Source: an uncultured Oscillospiraceae bacterium
GTDB taxonomy: Bacteria > Bacillota > Clostridia > Oscillospirales > Oscillospiraceae
Reading direction: 5' to 3'
Length of the DNA: 40,497 bases
Assembly (NCBI GenBank): GCA_900756575.1
Contig: CAAEKQ010000052.1
Span: 1 to 40,497 of the forward strand
Positions within the stretch are counted from its first letter, which is position 1; every line of letters begins with the position of its first letter. The notes under the pieces were generated by a model. It searched no databases, was not told the origin of the DNA, and saw nothing but the letters and a program-made list of their open reading frames with translations. The translations under genes and the position numbers were made by a program. Positions 24,287-33,036 of this stretch are shown one piece after another.

Positions 24287-25132
24287 TTACCGGCCCCGCC
24301 GCAGCAGAAAGCCCACGAAGAAATACACCGCCAGCAGCAGCGAGACCGCCGCGCCGGTGGAGCAGCCCCAATAATAGGACGCCATAAGCCCCAAAATGCC
24401 GCAGACCAGTGCACCCACAACGGAGAACAGATGGTACTGCCGCAGGTTTTTCGCAAAATTCCGAGATGCCGCCGCAGGCAGCACCAGCAGGCTGTTGATC
24501 ACCAGCAGTCCCACCCAGCTCAGGGCCATGGTCACCACCACGGCAATGACCAATGTAAACAGCGCCTGTACCGCGCCTACCTGAATGCCCCGGCTATGGG
24601 CCAGATTGGGATGCAGCACCGACAGAAACAGTCCGTTGGAGCCGACGCACCAAATCACCGCCACGGCCAGCAGAACCAGGGCCAAAATGCCGATTTCCGC
24701 AGGGCGGACGGACAGAATATCGCCGATGAGGTAGTTATTGAACTTGGTAAAGCTCCCGCCGCCCCAGGTTGCAATGAGAATGCCCAGTGCCACTGCGGTA
24801 GAGGAAAAAACGCCGATCACCGTATCTCCGGACAGATTGGAACGCCGGCGCACATAGGTAAACAGCAGCGCAAACACCGCCGACAGCAGCACCGCCATCC
24901 CCAGCGGAAATGCCATGCCGCAAATGGAGCCGATGGCAATGCCCGTAAAGGCCGAATGCCCCAGCGCGTCAGAGAAAAAGCTCATGTTTCCCGTGACCAC
25001 ATGGCAGCTCAAAAGGCCCAGCAGCGGGCAGAGCACCAGAATGCCCAGCAGTGCGTTTTTCATAAACAGCATGGTGCCCGGCTGCGCCCATTCAAAGGGA
25101 AGCAGCGACACAATATGATACCAGACTTCCAT
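24287..25132 (-). CDS. znuB: Zinc (metal) ABC transporter permease ZnuB
   Basis: This 281-residue integral membrane protein of the ABC-3 permease family has about eight hydrophobic stretches. HVVTGNMSFFSDALGHSAFTGIAIG near residues 44-68 is the typical ABC-3 motif, and a later segment contains GLLVINSLLVLPAAAS, also typical. The ATG overlaps the znuC stop by one base (TAATG). Family members transport zinc or manganese. Zinc is preferred here because of the partner ZnuA, but this is not certain. Confidence 0.92.
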   Translation of the reverse strand: MEVWYHIVSLLPFEWAQPGTMLFMKNALLGILVLCPLLGLLSCHVVTGNMSFFSDALGHSAFTGIAIGSICGMAFPLGMAVLLSAVFALLFTYVRRRSNLSGDTVIGVFSSTAVALGILIATWGGGSFTKFNNYLIGDILSVRPAEIGILALVLLAVAVIWCVGSNGLFLSVLHPNLAHSRGIQVGAVQALFTLVIAVVVTMALSWVGLLVINSLLVLPAAASRNFAKNLRQYHLFSVVGALVCGILGLMASYYWGCSTGAAVSLLLAVYFFVGFLLRRGR

Positions 25133-25890
25133 TACGCTTCCTCCCCTCCTGCCATATGGAATACGGACCGGAATTCCGGCGACGACAGCACCTGCTCCGG
25201 GGTGCCCTGGGTGAGCACCGTCTCCTTCAGCAGCACCACCTTGTCCACATAGCGGCTGAGCATGGCAAAGTCATGGGTCACCATGAGAATGGACAAGTCG
25301 AATTTCGTCCGAATCTCGTCCAGCATGGTCAGAAGCTGATGAATGCCCTCAGCGTCCACGCCGGACAGCGGCTCGTCCAGAATCAGAATATCCGGCACCG
25401 GTTCCAAGGCCAGGGCCAGCAATACCCGCTGTAGCTCACCGCCGGACAGGCTGCCGATTTTCTTATCAATCAGACTCTCACCATGGACGTTTTTCAGGCA
25501 CTCCAGCACCTTTTCCCGCATTTTTCGCCCCACATGGAAGGCCGCCGGGCCCTTTCCGATGCACATGGCGAATAAATCCAGCACGCTCACCGGATCGCCG
25601 CCGGAAAAGCTGGGGCTCTGGGGCACATAGCCGATGCGGAATTTCCGGGTTTTTTCCCCCGCAGGCTGAAAGGTGATGGTGCCGTCATGCTCCCGCTGGC
25701 CCAGAATGGAGCGGATCAGCGTGGATTTTCCCGCGCCGTTGGGGCCGATCAGCGCCACAATCTCGCCGCAGTGGATGTGAAGATTCACGTTCCGCAGAAT
25801 CTCGTCGGAGCCGATTTTTACCCCCAGATGTTCGATTTTCAGGCAGCAATGGCCGCCGCAGCCCTGCCCCTGATGCTTTGTTACACTCAT
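25132..25890 (-). CDS. znuC: Zinc (metal) ABC transporter ATP-binding protein ZnuC
   Basis: This 252-residue ATPase has Walker A (GPNGAGKST, about 48-56), Q-loop GYVPQSPSF, signature LSGGELQR, Walker B (ILILDEP) and switch His (VTHDF). The N-terminus before the ABC domain is a short His/Cys-rich extension (HQGQGCGGHCC), which could bind metal and sense or buffer it. It overlaps the end of znuA by 4 bp (ATGA) and the start of znuB by one base. Confidence 0.93.
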   Translation of the reverse strand: MSVTKHQGQGCGGHCCLKIEHLGVKIGSDEILRNVNLHIHCGEIVALIGPNGAGKSTLIRSILGQREHDGTITFQPAGEKTRKFRIGYVPQSPSFSGGDPVSVLDLFAMCIGKGPAAFHVGRKMREKVLECLKNVHGESLIDKKIGSLSGGELQRVLLALALEPVPDILILDEPLSGVDAEGIHQLLTMLDEIRTKFDLSILMVTHDFAMLSRYVDKVVLLKETVLTQGTPEQVLSSPEFRSVFHMAGGEEA

Positions 25891-26756
25891 TTCAGTCCCG
25901 CCTTTAATGCGTCAAGATTGGCGTCCATCACCGCCGCATAGCTCCCCTCGCCGCCGCTCATGCCTAAGTCCAATACGCCGGTTTTTACTCCGGTCTCCTG
26001 GGCCACGATCTCCGCAGCGTTGACAGCGCCGTTTTTCTCCGTAAAAATCATCGGAATGTGATGGGATTCCGTAAGCTCCACGATCTCCTTTAGCTCTGCC
26101 GCCGATGGTTCCGCCCCTTCTTCCTCCTCAATGGCCGCCAAAATGGTCAGGTCATAGGCGTCGGCAAAGTAGGCAAAGCCGTCGTGGAACGTGATGAGTT
26201 CCTTGCAGGAAAGGCCCTGAGCCGCTGGATACCAGTTGTTCTGATATTCCCCCAGCAGTGCATCCTCATAGGCCTGCATATTTTGCTGGAACAGCTCCGC
26301 CTGATCCGGATAGCGCTCAGACAGTGCCTCCACAATGTTCTCCCCCTGCTGCACATACCGCCGGGGATCCAGCCAAATGTGGGGATCGTCGCCCAGCAGC
26401 TCAATCCCCTCAGAGCTGTCGATCACATCCGCTGCATTCTTTCCGGACAGACTGGACGACATAAAATCCTCCAATCCCGCGCCGGAGAGAATCACCAAAT
26501 CCGCCCGCTCGATCTTCTTCATCTGGTCGGTGGTGATGGTGTAGTCGTGCAGGCAGGAAACCTGATCCTGAATCAGCGCCTGTACGGTGATGCCCGTTGC
26601 CCCGGCAATGATCTCCTGGGTCAGCTCATACATGGGCTGAGTGGTGGCCAGCAGCAGGGTGTCGCCGCTGTCTCCCGAGTTTTCCGTACTTCCGCAGCCG
26701 GACAGCATGGACAGTGCCATAACAGCCGCCAAAAGGCAGCAAAACAGTCGTTTCAA
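25887..26756 (-). CDS. znuA: Zinc (metal) ABC transporter substrate-binding lipoprotein ZnuA
   Basis: This 289-residue cluster A-I binding lipoprotein has a signal peptide ending in the lipobox LSGC (C21). Likely metal ligands are H70 (CLHDYTIT), H126 (DPHIWLDP) and H191 (TFHDGF), plus a late Asp or Glu. The acidic patch EEEEGAEPSAAEL is near residues 210-222; His-rich loops of many zinc-binding homologues are absent. The start is TTG at 26756, confirmed by GGAGG 8 bp upstream and by the following signal peptide. It is the first gene of znuA-znuC-znuB-mscS. Confidence 0.92.
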   Translation of the reverse strand: MKRLFCCLLAAVMALSMLSGCGSTENSGDSGDTLLLATTQPMYELTQEIIAGATGITVQALIQDQVSCLHDYTITTDQMKKIERADLVILSGAGLEDFMSSSLSGKNAADVIDSSEGIELLGDDPHIWLDPRRYVQQGENIVEALSERYPDQAELFQQNMQAYEDALLGEYQNNWYPAAQGLSCKELITFHDGFAYFADAYDLTILAAIEEEEGAEPSAAELKEIVELTESHHIPMIFTEKNGAVNAAEIVAQETGVKTGVLDLGMSGGEGSYAAVMDANLDALKAGLK

Positions 26757-26791
26757 ATTGATATCCTCCGTGTCAAAATGGTTTATAGTAT

Positions 26792-26821
26792 ATTATATCA
26801 TACCCCGCAAGGCTTTGTAAA
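26792..26821 (-). promoter_or_regulatory. Promoter of the znu operon
   Basis: On the minus strand TTTACA, 18 bp, TATAAT. The region around the -10 (GGTATGATATAATATACTAT) is partly palindromic and could be the site of a metal-responsive repressor, but it does not match the Zur box I know. Confidence 0.65.
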
Positions 26822-26897
26822 ACACTTTTGCCTGCAATCTAATATGCGGCAAGCCACCGGAAATCATGCAACTTTATCCTGTTATCCCCCCATTTGC

Positions 26898-26926
26898 TTG
26901 CATTCCTGAGGGCACTTTGCTAGAAT
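26898..26926 (+). promoter_or_regulatory. Promoter of the hydratase gene
   Basis: TTGCAT and TAGAAT are separated by 17 bp, divergent from the znu promoter. Confidence 0.7.
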
Positions 26927-26962
26927 AATGGCAAGATTTATGTGGAATCAGGAGGATTTTTC

Positions 26963-29203
26963 ATGATTACGGTTTGGAACGAAGGCGGTTACTATCAGGG
27001 CGGCGCTGCCATCCCTGCACAGGAGGGTATTCAGGCAGGCTACCGTCCGGAAACGGGCCGCACCAAGACCATGGCCTATGGCATTATGGCCGCACACAAT
27101 CTCAGCGGCGATATGCAGCACCTGAAAATGAAGTTCGACGCCATGGCATCCCATGATATTACTTACGTGGGCATCATCCAGACGGCCCGGGCCAGCGGTC
27201 TGAAGGAATTTCCGCTGCCCTATGTGCTGACGAACTGTCATAACAGCCTGTGCGCAGTGGGCGGCACCATCAACGAGGACGATCACGTGTTCGGCCTGTC
27301 CGCTGCCAAGAAGTACGGCGGCGAGTTTGTCCCGGCCCATCAGGCGGTCATTCACTCCTATATGCGGGAGCGGTATGCCGGCTGCGGAAAGATGATCATC
27401 GGTTCCGACTCTCACACCCGCTACGGCGCATACGGCACCATGGCCATCGGCGAAGGCGGCCCCGAGCTGGTCAAGCAGCTGCTTGGCCGGACCTATGACA
27501 TTGACCTGCCCCAGGTGGTGGGCGTTTATCTCACCGGCAAGCCCCGTCCCGGTGTCGGCCCTCAGGATGTGGCCCTGAGCATCATTGAAAAGACGTTCTC
27601 CGCCGGTACCGTGAAGAATGCCGTCATGGAGTTCTTCGGCCCCGGCATTGCCTCCCTTGCCATGGACTACCGCAGCGGAATCGACGTGATGACCACCGAG
27701 ACTTCCTGCCTCAGCTCCATCTGGGAGACCGACGACGTGGTGAAGGAATCCATGACCATTCATGGCCGCGGAGAGGAGTACCGTCCCATGCATCCCCAGG
27801 AGGGTGCCTATTATGACCGCATTCTGGTGGTGGATCTTTCCACAGTGGAATGTATGATTGCGCTGCCCTTCCATCCCTCCTGCGCCGTCTCCATCCATGC
27901 CTTCAACGAGAATATGGAAGACCTGCTCCATCAGGTGGAAGTCCGCCGGGAGCAGCAGCTGGAGCTGAAATCCAAGCCCGAAAGCCTGCTCCGTAAAATT
28001 CGCGGCGGCAAATTCTATGCCGATCAGGGCGTGATTGCGGGCTGCTCCGGCGGCACCTATCAGAACCTCCAGAAGGCCGCGCAGATTCTGGACGGCAAGC
28101 CCCTGGGCTCCGGAGAATTCTGGCTGTCCGCCTACCCCGCCTCCATGCCCGTGATGATGGAGCTGGGCAAAACCGGTGACCTCGGTAAGCTCATGGCCAG
28201 CGGCGTGTCCATTCGTTCGGCATTCTGCGGCCCCTGCTTCGGCGCAGGCGATGTGCCCGCCAACGGTGCCTTCTCCATCCGCCACTCCACCCGGAACTTC
28301 CCCAACCGGGAAGGCAGCAAGCCCGGCGACAATCAGCTTTCCTATGTGGCACTGATGGACGCCCGTTCCATTGCGGTATCTGCCCTGAACGGCGGCGCCA
28401 TTACCGCAGCCTCCGATTATCCCGAGATTCAGACCGATCCCAGCCGCGTGGAGTATCATTACGATGACAGCTCCTACCGCGCCCGGGTCTACTATGGCGT
28501 TGGCAAGCCCCAGCCCCAGGAGGAGCTGGTGTTTGGCCCCAACATCGCCGACTGGCCCCAGCAGATTCCCATGCCCGAGAACCTGCTGCTCACGGTCTGC
28601 TCCGCCATCTATGATCCTCTGACCACCACCGACGAGCTGATCCCCTCCGGCGAAACCTCCTCTTACCGCTCCAATCCTCTGCGCCTGAGCGAATTTGCTC
28701 TGAGCCGCAAGGATCCTCAGTATGTGCCCCGTGCAAAGGCCGTATTGGCCCTGGAACGTCAGCGTCAGGCGGATCCCGCCAGCGTTGCCGCAGAGATGGC
28801 AGGCTATGACCCCGCCACCACCGGTCTTGGCAGCGTGGTCATGTCCATCCGCCCCGGCGACGGTTCCGCCCGGGAGCAGGCAGCTTCCTGCCAGCGGGTA
28901 TTGGGCGGCTGCGCCAACCTCTGCCTGGAGTATGCCACCAAGCGCTATCGCTCCAACGTTATCAACTGGGGCATGGTTCCCTTCACGGTGGAACATATCG
29001 AGCCTCTGAACATTCAGCCCGGTGATCGAGTATACGTCCCCGGCATTCGTAAGGCCCTCAGCAGCATGGACGAGACCGTAACCGGCACTCTGATTCAGCC
29101 CGGCGGCACCCAGGAGATCGTTCTCCAGCTGAAGAATCTCTCCCGAGAGGAACGGGACGTGATTCTCTCCGGCTGCCTCATCAATTACTACGCAGGAAAA
29201 TAA
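26963..29203 (+). CDS. Aconitase-family hydratase (YbhJ-like), substrate unknown
   Basis: This 746-residue protein has the aconitase fold. Three cysteines likely bind the [4Fe-4S] cluster: one in VIAGCSGGTYQN and two in FCGPCFGAGD. IIGSDSHTRYGAYG, with the catalytic-region His, is also recognisable, as is a C-terminal swivel-like domain (YRSNVINWGMVPF...GDRVYVPG). Size and motif variants differ from AcnA, AcnB and LeuC and resemble the stand-alone hydratase group that includes E. coli YbhJ. The ATG at 26963 follows AGGAGG; the frame from 26942 is less likely. It is monocistronic, with no citrate or leucine genes nearby to suggest a substrate. Confidence 0.85.
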   Translation: MITVWNEGGYYQGGAAIPAQEGIQAGYRPETGRTKTMAYGIMAAHNLSGDMQHLKMKFDAMASHDITYVGIIQTARASGLKEFPLPYVLTNCHNSLCAVGGTINEDDHVFGLSAAKKYGGEFVPAHQAVIHSYMRERYAGCGKMIIGSDSHTRYGAYGTMAIGEGGPELVKQLLGRTYDIDLPQVVGVYLTGKPRPGVGPQDVALSIIEKTFSAGTVKNAVMEFFGPGIASLAMDYRSGIDVMTTETSCLSSIWETDDVVKESMTIHGRGEEYRPMHPQEGAYYDRILVVDLSTVECMIALPFHPSCAVSIHAFNENMEDLLHQVEVRREQQLELKSKPESLLRKIRGGKFYADQGVIAGCSGGTYQNLQKAAQILDGKPLGSGEFWLSAYPASMPVMMELGKTGDLGKLMASGVSIRSAFCGPCFGAGDVPANGAFSIRHSTRNFPNREGSKPGDNQLSYVALMDARSIAVSALNGGAITAASDYPEIQTDPSRVEYHYDDSSYRARVYYGVGKPQPQEELVFGPNIADWPQQIPMPENLLLTVCSAIYDPLTTTDELIPSGETSSYRSNPLRLSEFALSRKDPQYVPRAKAVLALERQRQADPASVAAEMAGYDPATTGLGSVVMSIRPGDGSAREQAASCQRVLGGCANLCLEYATKRYRSNVINWGMVPFTVEHIEPLNIQPGDRVYVPGIRKALSSMDETVTGTLIQPGGTQEIVLQLKNLSREERDVILSGCLINYYAGK

Positions 29204-29216
29204 GATCATCGCACAG

Positions 29217-29256
29217 CCCAGGCCGCAACCCCTTGCGCGGCCTGGGTTTTCTTTGT
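29217..29256 (+). terminator. Terminator after the hydratase gene
   Basis: CCCAGGCCGC pairs with GCGGCCTGGG, followed by TTTTCTTTG. Confidence 0.88.
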
Positions 29257-29328
29257 GCATTTTGTGCATTTCCCTCCACCCGGATATAGGTCATTCCGCC
29301 AAAGTTTTGGGAATTCGCCCGAACCCCC

Positions 29329-29357
29329 TTACTTCGATTTCGAAAAAGTTGTATAAT
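29329..29357 (+). promoter_or_regulatory. Promoter of the CarD-like gene
   Basis: A perfect TATAAT at 29352-29357 is preceded 17 bp upstream by a poor -35 (TTACTT). The leader is about 85 nt. Confidence 0.5.
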
Positions 29358-29449
29358 GAATTGGTAAGTACTCGCTGGATGCGGAACACAATGAAACGCA
29401 GCGGAACGGAATTGAAATCAGGTCACGGAATCTTTGGAGGAATACGAAT

Positions 29450-29983
29450 ATGTCTGAGTTAAACTTACACATTGGCGACTGCATTCACTATGGCGGCCAC
29501 GGGGTCTGCCGAATCTGTGGGCGCGAAACCAAATCCCTTGGCAAGGAATGCCGGGACTACTTCCTGCTCCGCCCTGTGGGAGACGATAAAACCATTCTCT
29601 ATCTGCCAGTAGACGCCCAGCCGGATCGGGTCAAGCTCCGGAATGTACTCTCAGCCGGGGAAATCTTTCAGTTGGTGGCCCGGGAGCAGGACAATCCCCC
29701 CAGCTGGATCAGCGACTGCCGGGAGCGCCGTCAAATCTGCGGACAAACCCTTCGCAGCGGTGACGCCGGTGCCCTGATGCATCTGGTAAAGAATATGTAC
29801 GCCCACGAACAGCAGATGCCCTCCGGCAAGCTGCTGCCCATAAGCGACCAGGAGCTGCTCCAGTCGGCAGAAAATCAGCTGTATAACGAATTTCGGTTCG
29901 TGCTGGACATTGCCCGGGATCAGGTGCTTCCCTTTATCCTTGGTCAGTGCCAGGTGGCCGTAAAAAACGAGCCCTCTACATAA
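29450..29983 (+). CDS. CarD/CdnL-family transcriptional regulator
   Basis: This 177-residue protein carries the RNA-polymerase-interacting domain of the CarD/CdnL/TRCF family: IGDCIHYGGHGVCRICGRET, then DYFLLRPVGDDKTILYLPVD. A C-terminal all-helical domain follows, with segments such as LMHLVKNMYAHEQ and DQELLQSAENQLYNEF. CarD proteins bind the RNA polymerase beta lobe and stabilise open complexes, often at rRNA or stress promoters. GGAGG lies 9 bp upstream of the ATG. It is monocistronic and convergent with the alanine racemase operon, sharing a terminator with it. Confidence 0.92.
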   Translation: MSELNLHIGDCIHYGGHGVCRICGRETKSLGKECRDYFLLRPVGDDKTILYLPVDAQPDRVKLRNVLSAGEIFQLVAREQDNPPSWISDCRERRQICGQTLRSGDAGALMHLVKNMYAHEQQMPSGKLLPISDQELLQSAENQLYNEFRFVLDIARDQVLPFILGQCQVAVKNEPST

Positions 29984-30078
29984 AAATCGGAAATTCTGCG
30001 CCCAATTTCGATGGAATCTCCCACGGAATCTATGCTATTCTATTGGCGCAGCTTACAGATCGAGTATCCATAATCCAG

Positions 30079-30118
30079 AAAAATGAGTGCCTGCAAATGC
30101 GCAGACACTCATTTTTTC
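30079..30118. terminator. Bidirectional terminator between the CarD-like gene and the racemase operon
   Basis: AAAAATGAGTG pairs with CACTCATTTTT, with an inner CTGC/GCAG, and T runs occur on both strands. It is 5 bp from the racemase stop. The stretch 29984-30078 shows no other feature. Confidence 0.88.
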
Positions 30119-30123
30119 TGGTT

Positions 30124-31212
30124 TTATTCATATGTGACGTCCATGCCCTTGACCAGCAGGGGGTTGATCTCGATTCTCACCGGATCGCCCACCTGAGCGG
30201 GGATATCCGTAATGTCAAAAATCGTCTGAACCATGCCGATATGGCCCAGCACCCGGGCAGGCTTCCCGTTCACCGTGACATAGAACGCCTTCTTCTTCAG
30301 GAACGCCTTGAGATAGCCCAGGCCGCCTCGGAGACAATCTCGGAACCGGAACAGATCGTTGCCCTTTTCCGCGCCAAACCCATGGAAATAGCCCACGCCG
30401 CAGACCGCGATCTTTGTGGGGCGTTTTGCCTTCCATGCCGCGCCGTAGCCCACGGTATGGCCCTTGGGAAGCTCTCGGATCAGCTCCACCTGGCTCTGAC
30501 ACCAGCCAATTTTCTGGAGGCCCATATCGCCGGGGAAGCTCAGCCGACCCAGCAGCGCTGAGCCCAGCCGCACCCCATCCAGATACATCTCCGGATACTT
30601 GAGGAATGCCGAGGAATTGCAGCAGTGCCGGGTGCCAAGGTCGTAGCCCGCCGCCCCCAGCTTGTCCAAAACACCGGTAAAGGCCGCAAACTGTGCCCGG
30701 GTATCCTGTTCGCTGGAAAACGCGCTGTGGAAATGGGTGTAGATGCCCGTTACCTGCAAATGCGGAAGGCCGTAAACCTTCTGCATGTCCTCCAGCTGAT
30801 CCGGCAGGAAGCCGTATCGGCCCATTCCGGTGTCGATTTTCAGGTGGCACAGGAAGGGCTTGCCCATTCTCTCCGCCACCTGATCCATGGTGGTGGCACA
30901 CTCCAGAGAACCGACGGTTGCGGTGGCATTCTGCTCCAGCAGTACCTCCAGCTCCTCCGGAATGCAGGTGGCGCGCATCATGAGGATTTCTTCCTCCGCA
31001 AAGCCGCCCTCCCGCAGGGCACAGACCTCCTTCAGGCCGGTGACCGCAAATCGGTCAATTCCGCCCTCCCGGAGCACCTGCGCCATGGGGATCAGGCCCA
31101 GGCCGTAGCCGTTTCCCTTGATTACGCCGTAAATGGGGGTATCCCCGGCCTTTTCCCGGAGCACCTGAATGTTCTGCTCCAGTGCCTTCCGGTCTACTAC
31201 ATATGCATTCAT
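30124..31212 (-). CDS. Alanine racemase-family PLP enzyme
   Basis: This 362-residue fold-type III PLP enzyme of the alanine racemase family has the PLP lysine at residue 32 in YGVIKGNGYGLG. The barrel shows HLKIDTGMGRYGF and VTGIYTHFHSAF. The C-terminal domain has the catalytic-tyrosine segment GHTVGYGAAW. It would interconvert L- and D-alanine, or perhaps serine. The ATG follows GGAGG. It is the last of five genes spaced 12 to 24 bp apart. In this setting it may supply a D-amino acid to the operon's ligases rather than, or as well as, to general cell-wall synthesis. Confidence 0.9.
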   Translation of the reverse strand: MNAYVVDRKALEQNIQVLREKAGDTPIYGVIKGNGYGLGLIPMAQVLREGGIDRFAVTGLKEVCALREGGFAEEEILMMRATCIPEELEVLLEQNATATVGSLECATTMDQVAERMGKPFLCHLKIDTGMGRYGFLPDQLEDMQKVYGLPHLQVTGIYTHFHSAFSSEQDTRAQFAAFTGVLDKLGAAGYDLGTRHCCNSSAFLKYPEMYLDGVRLGSALLGRLSFPGDMGLQKIGWCQSQVELIRELPKGHTVGYGAAWKAKRPTKIAVCGVGYFHGFGAEKGNDLFRFRDCLRGGLGYLKAFLKKKAFYVTVNGKPARVLGHIGMVQTIFDITDIPAQVGDPVRIEINPLLVKGMDVTYE

Positions 31213-31228
31213 ACGTCCGCCCTCCGGC

Positions 31229-32290
31229 TCACTTCTTGTTTTTCAGCAGATAGAGCTTCTTCCGCAGGTCCATAAACACCGGCTTGCCCTTGGTAATCAT
31301 AAAGTTCACAGGCTTACTCAGCACCATATCCATCTCGCCTACGAACTCCACATAGTCGCCGCCGAAGCCCAGCTTGAACTTGTAAAGGCCGTACAGCGGA
31401 TGATCCTCGCCTACCCGACCGGGCACGCCGCGGAAGTCATAGATCCGGCAGCCCTTTTCCACGGCCCACTCGATCATGCTCCACTGAAGCATATAGTTGG
31501 GCATCAGGTTCCGGTGCTCGTTGGAGGATGCGCCGTAGAGATACCACACCTTGTCGCCGTACCAAATCGCCAGCGTACCGGCAATGGCCTGGCCCTCGTA
31601 GTAAGCCATGTACAGCCGGGCGTGCTCGCCCAGGTTGTCCAGCATATTCTCAAAATAGGAGGCTTCGCGGGTGACAAAGCCATCCCGCACACCGGTCTCC
31701 AGCATCAGTCGCGCAAAGTCGGGCACCGCTTCCTTGCCCTTGATCTCCACGGTCACGCCCTTTTTCGCACCGGCACGAACCTTCCGGCGGGTGGACTGGG
31801 GCAGGCTCATGAGCAGTTCTTCCGCAGTCTTGCCCTCGGTATTCAGCCGGAAGACATACTGGGGCTGAATCGCGTCGAAGGTTGCGCCGCCGCCGGTAAG
31901 CTGGAAGCCCAGATCCTCCAGCATTTTCGTATAGGCCGTCTCGGAGGAAGGCACATCGGGATCGATCTTGATGACGTAGGAGTGATACTGCTTTGCCAGT
32001 TTCTTTGCGCCGTCGATGAGGTCGGCCATGGTCTCCTTGTCGTCCAGATCCGTCACCGGGCCCCGGCAGCCATACATCATGGTAAAGGGCAGGCCGGGCA
32101 CGATTTTACGAATCAGCACCGCCAGAGAGCCCTTGATTGTTCCGTTTGCATCCCGGGATACAATGGCCTCCCACTTCCACATGGGCTTCTGCTTGGCCCA
32201 GAGCACGCTCTGCGCAAAATGGCCCTTGGGATGGGCCTGCAAGAATGCCTCATACTCCGGGATCTGTTCTTTTGTGATGATTTCAGACAT
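31229..32290 (-). CDS. FemX/FemAB-type peptidyltransferase
   Basis: This 353-residue protein of the FemXAB family transfers amino acids from aminoacyl-tRNA onto lipid II or related peptides. It has two GNAT-like halves. The first contains HFAQSVLWAKQK and VIKIDPDVPSSE, with FDAIQPQYVFRLNTEGKT. A charged helical linker region follows (STRRKVRAGAKKGVTVEI). The second contains GTLAIWYGDKVWYLYGASSN, IYDFRGVPG and LYKFKLGFGGDYVEFVGEMD, typical FemX motifs. The ATG at 32290 has GGAG 7 bp upstream; the ORF continues open to 32473 without reason to use it. It lies 17 bp after the C26 hydrolase gene and 16 bp before the racemase gene. Confidence 0.9.
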   Translation of the reverse strand: MSEIITKEQIPEYEAFLQAHPKGHFAQSVLWAKQKPMWKWEAIVSRDANGTIKGSLAVLIRKIVPGLPFTMMYGCRGPVTDLDDKETMADLIDGAKKLAKQYHSYVIKIDPDVPSSETAYTKMLEDLGFQLTGGGATFDAIQPQYVFRLNTEGKTAEELLMSLPQSTRRKVRAGAKKGVTVEIKGKEAVPDFARLMLETGVRDGFVTREASYFENMLDNLGEHARLYMAYYEGQAIAGTLAIWYGDKVWYLYGASSNEHRNLMPNYMLQWSMIEWAVEKGCRIYDFRGVPGRVGEDHPLYGLYKFKLGFGGDYVEFVGEMDMVLSKPVNFMITKGKPVFMDLRKKLYLLKNKK

Positions 32291-32307
32291 AATGAAACTC
32301 CATTCAT

Positions 32308-33012
32308 TTATTCTATGGCGGCAGAGACAAAGGCGCTCCAGATCCGCCGGGCAGACGCATAGTCCTGCCACATATGCTCCGGGTGCCACTGCAGCCCAAG
32401 CATAAATCGTTTTTCCGGGAACTCGATTGCTTCGATGATCCCATCCTCTGCCCGGGCCGATACAACTGCGCATGGCGCAGGGGTTTTCACTGCCTGGTGA
32501 TGCATACTGTTCACCGACAGGGTTTCACAGCCCAGGATATCATAGAGCATGGTGCCCTTCTGGATTTTCACCTGATGGTGGGGAAGCTCATAGGGCTTGT
32601 CCTGGCGGTGCACCACACGGGAAGGCGCCTGGGAGAAAATATCCTGATACAGGGTTCCGCCGTAGCTTGCATTCATCATCTGAATGCCCCGGCAGATGCC
32701 CAATACCGGCTTGTCCATTCCCATCAGCTGTTCCAGCATATACTGCTCCTGATTGTCCCGCAGGGGGGCCTGATAGCCGCACTCCGGCAGCGTTTCCTCA
32801 CCGTAAATGCCGGGGGCAATATCCTGGCCGCCGGTAAACACAAAACCGTCGCAGCTTTCAAGATATTCAGCCCACAGCTCCGGATCCTCACTTAGAGGCA
32901 GCAGCAGGGGCAATCCGCCGGCCTGCTCTACGCCGCCGAAATACAGGGGGTTGATCCAAAGCGTCTGTTTTTTACTGTCATACAAAGGTAAAACGCCAAT
33001 TCTAGGACGCAT
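32308..33012 (-). CDS. Class I glutamine amidotransferase-like gamma-glutamyl hydrolase (peptidase C26)
   Basis: This 234-residue protein resembles PuuD-type gamma-glutamyl-GABA hydrolases. The nucleophile is C107 in VLGICRGIQMMN, the partner His lies in LQWHPEHMW, and the oxyanion region is FTGGQDIAPGIYG. It hydrolyses a gamma-glutamyl amide bond, so it may edit or mature a glutamyl peptide made by its neighbours. The ATG at 33012 has AAAGGA 8 bp upstream and fits the family N-terminus RPRIGVLPL; a TTG at 33030 is in frame but lacks a site. Confidence 0.88.
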   Translation of the reverse strand: MRPRIGVLPLYDSKKQTLWINPLYFGGVEQAGGLPLLLPLSEDPELWAEYLESCDGFVFTGGQDIAPGIYGEETLPECGYQAPLRDNQEQYMLEQLMGMDKPVLGICRGIQMMNASYGGTLYQDIFSQAPSRVVHRQDKPYELPHHQVKIQKGTMLYDILGCETLSVNSMHHQAVKTPAPCAVVSARAEDGIIEAIEFPEKRFMLGLQWHPEHMWQDYASARRIWSAFVSAAIE

Positions 33013-33036
33013 GGTAATCATCCTTTGCAAAAAAGT

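Noticed and set aside
26948..29269. 773-codon minus-strand frame opposite the hydratase
   Set aside because: It is a Gly/His-rich shadow of the aconitase-family gene with no promoter or ribosome binding site of its own.
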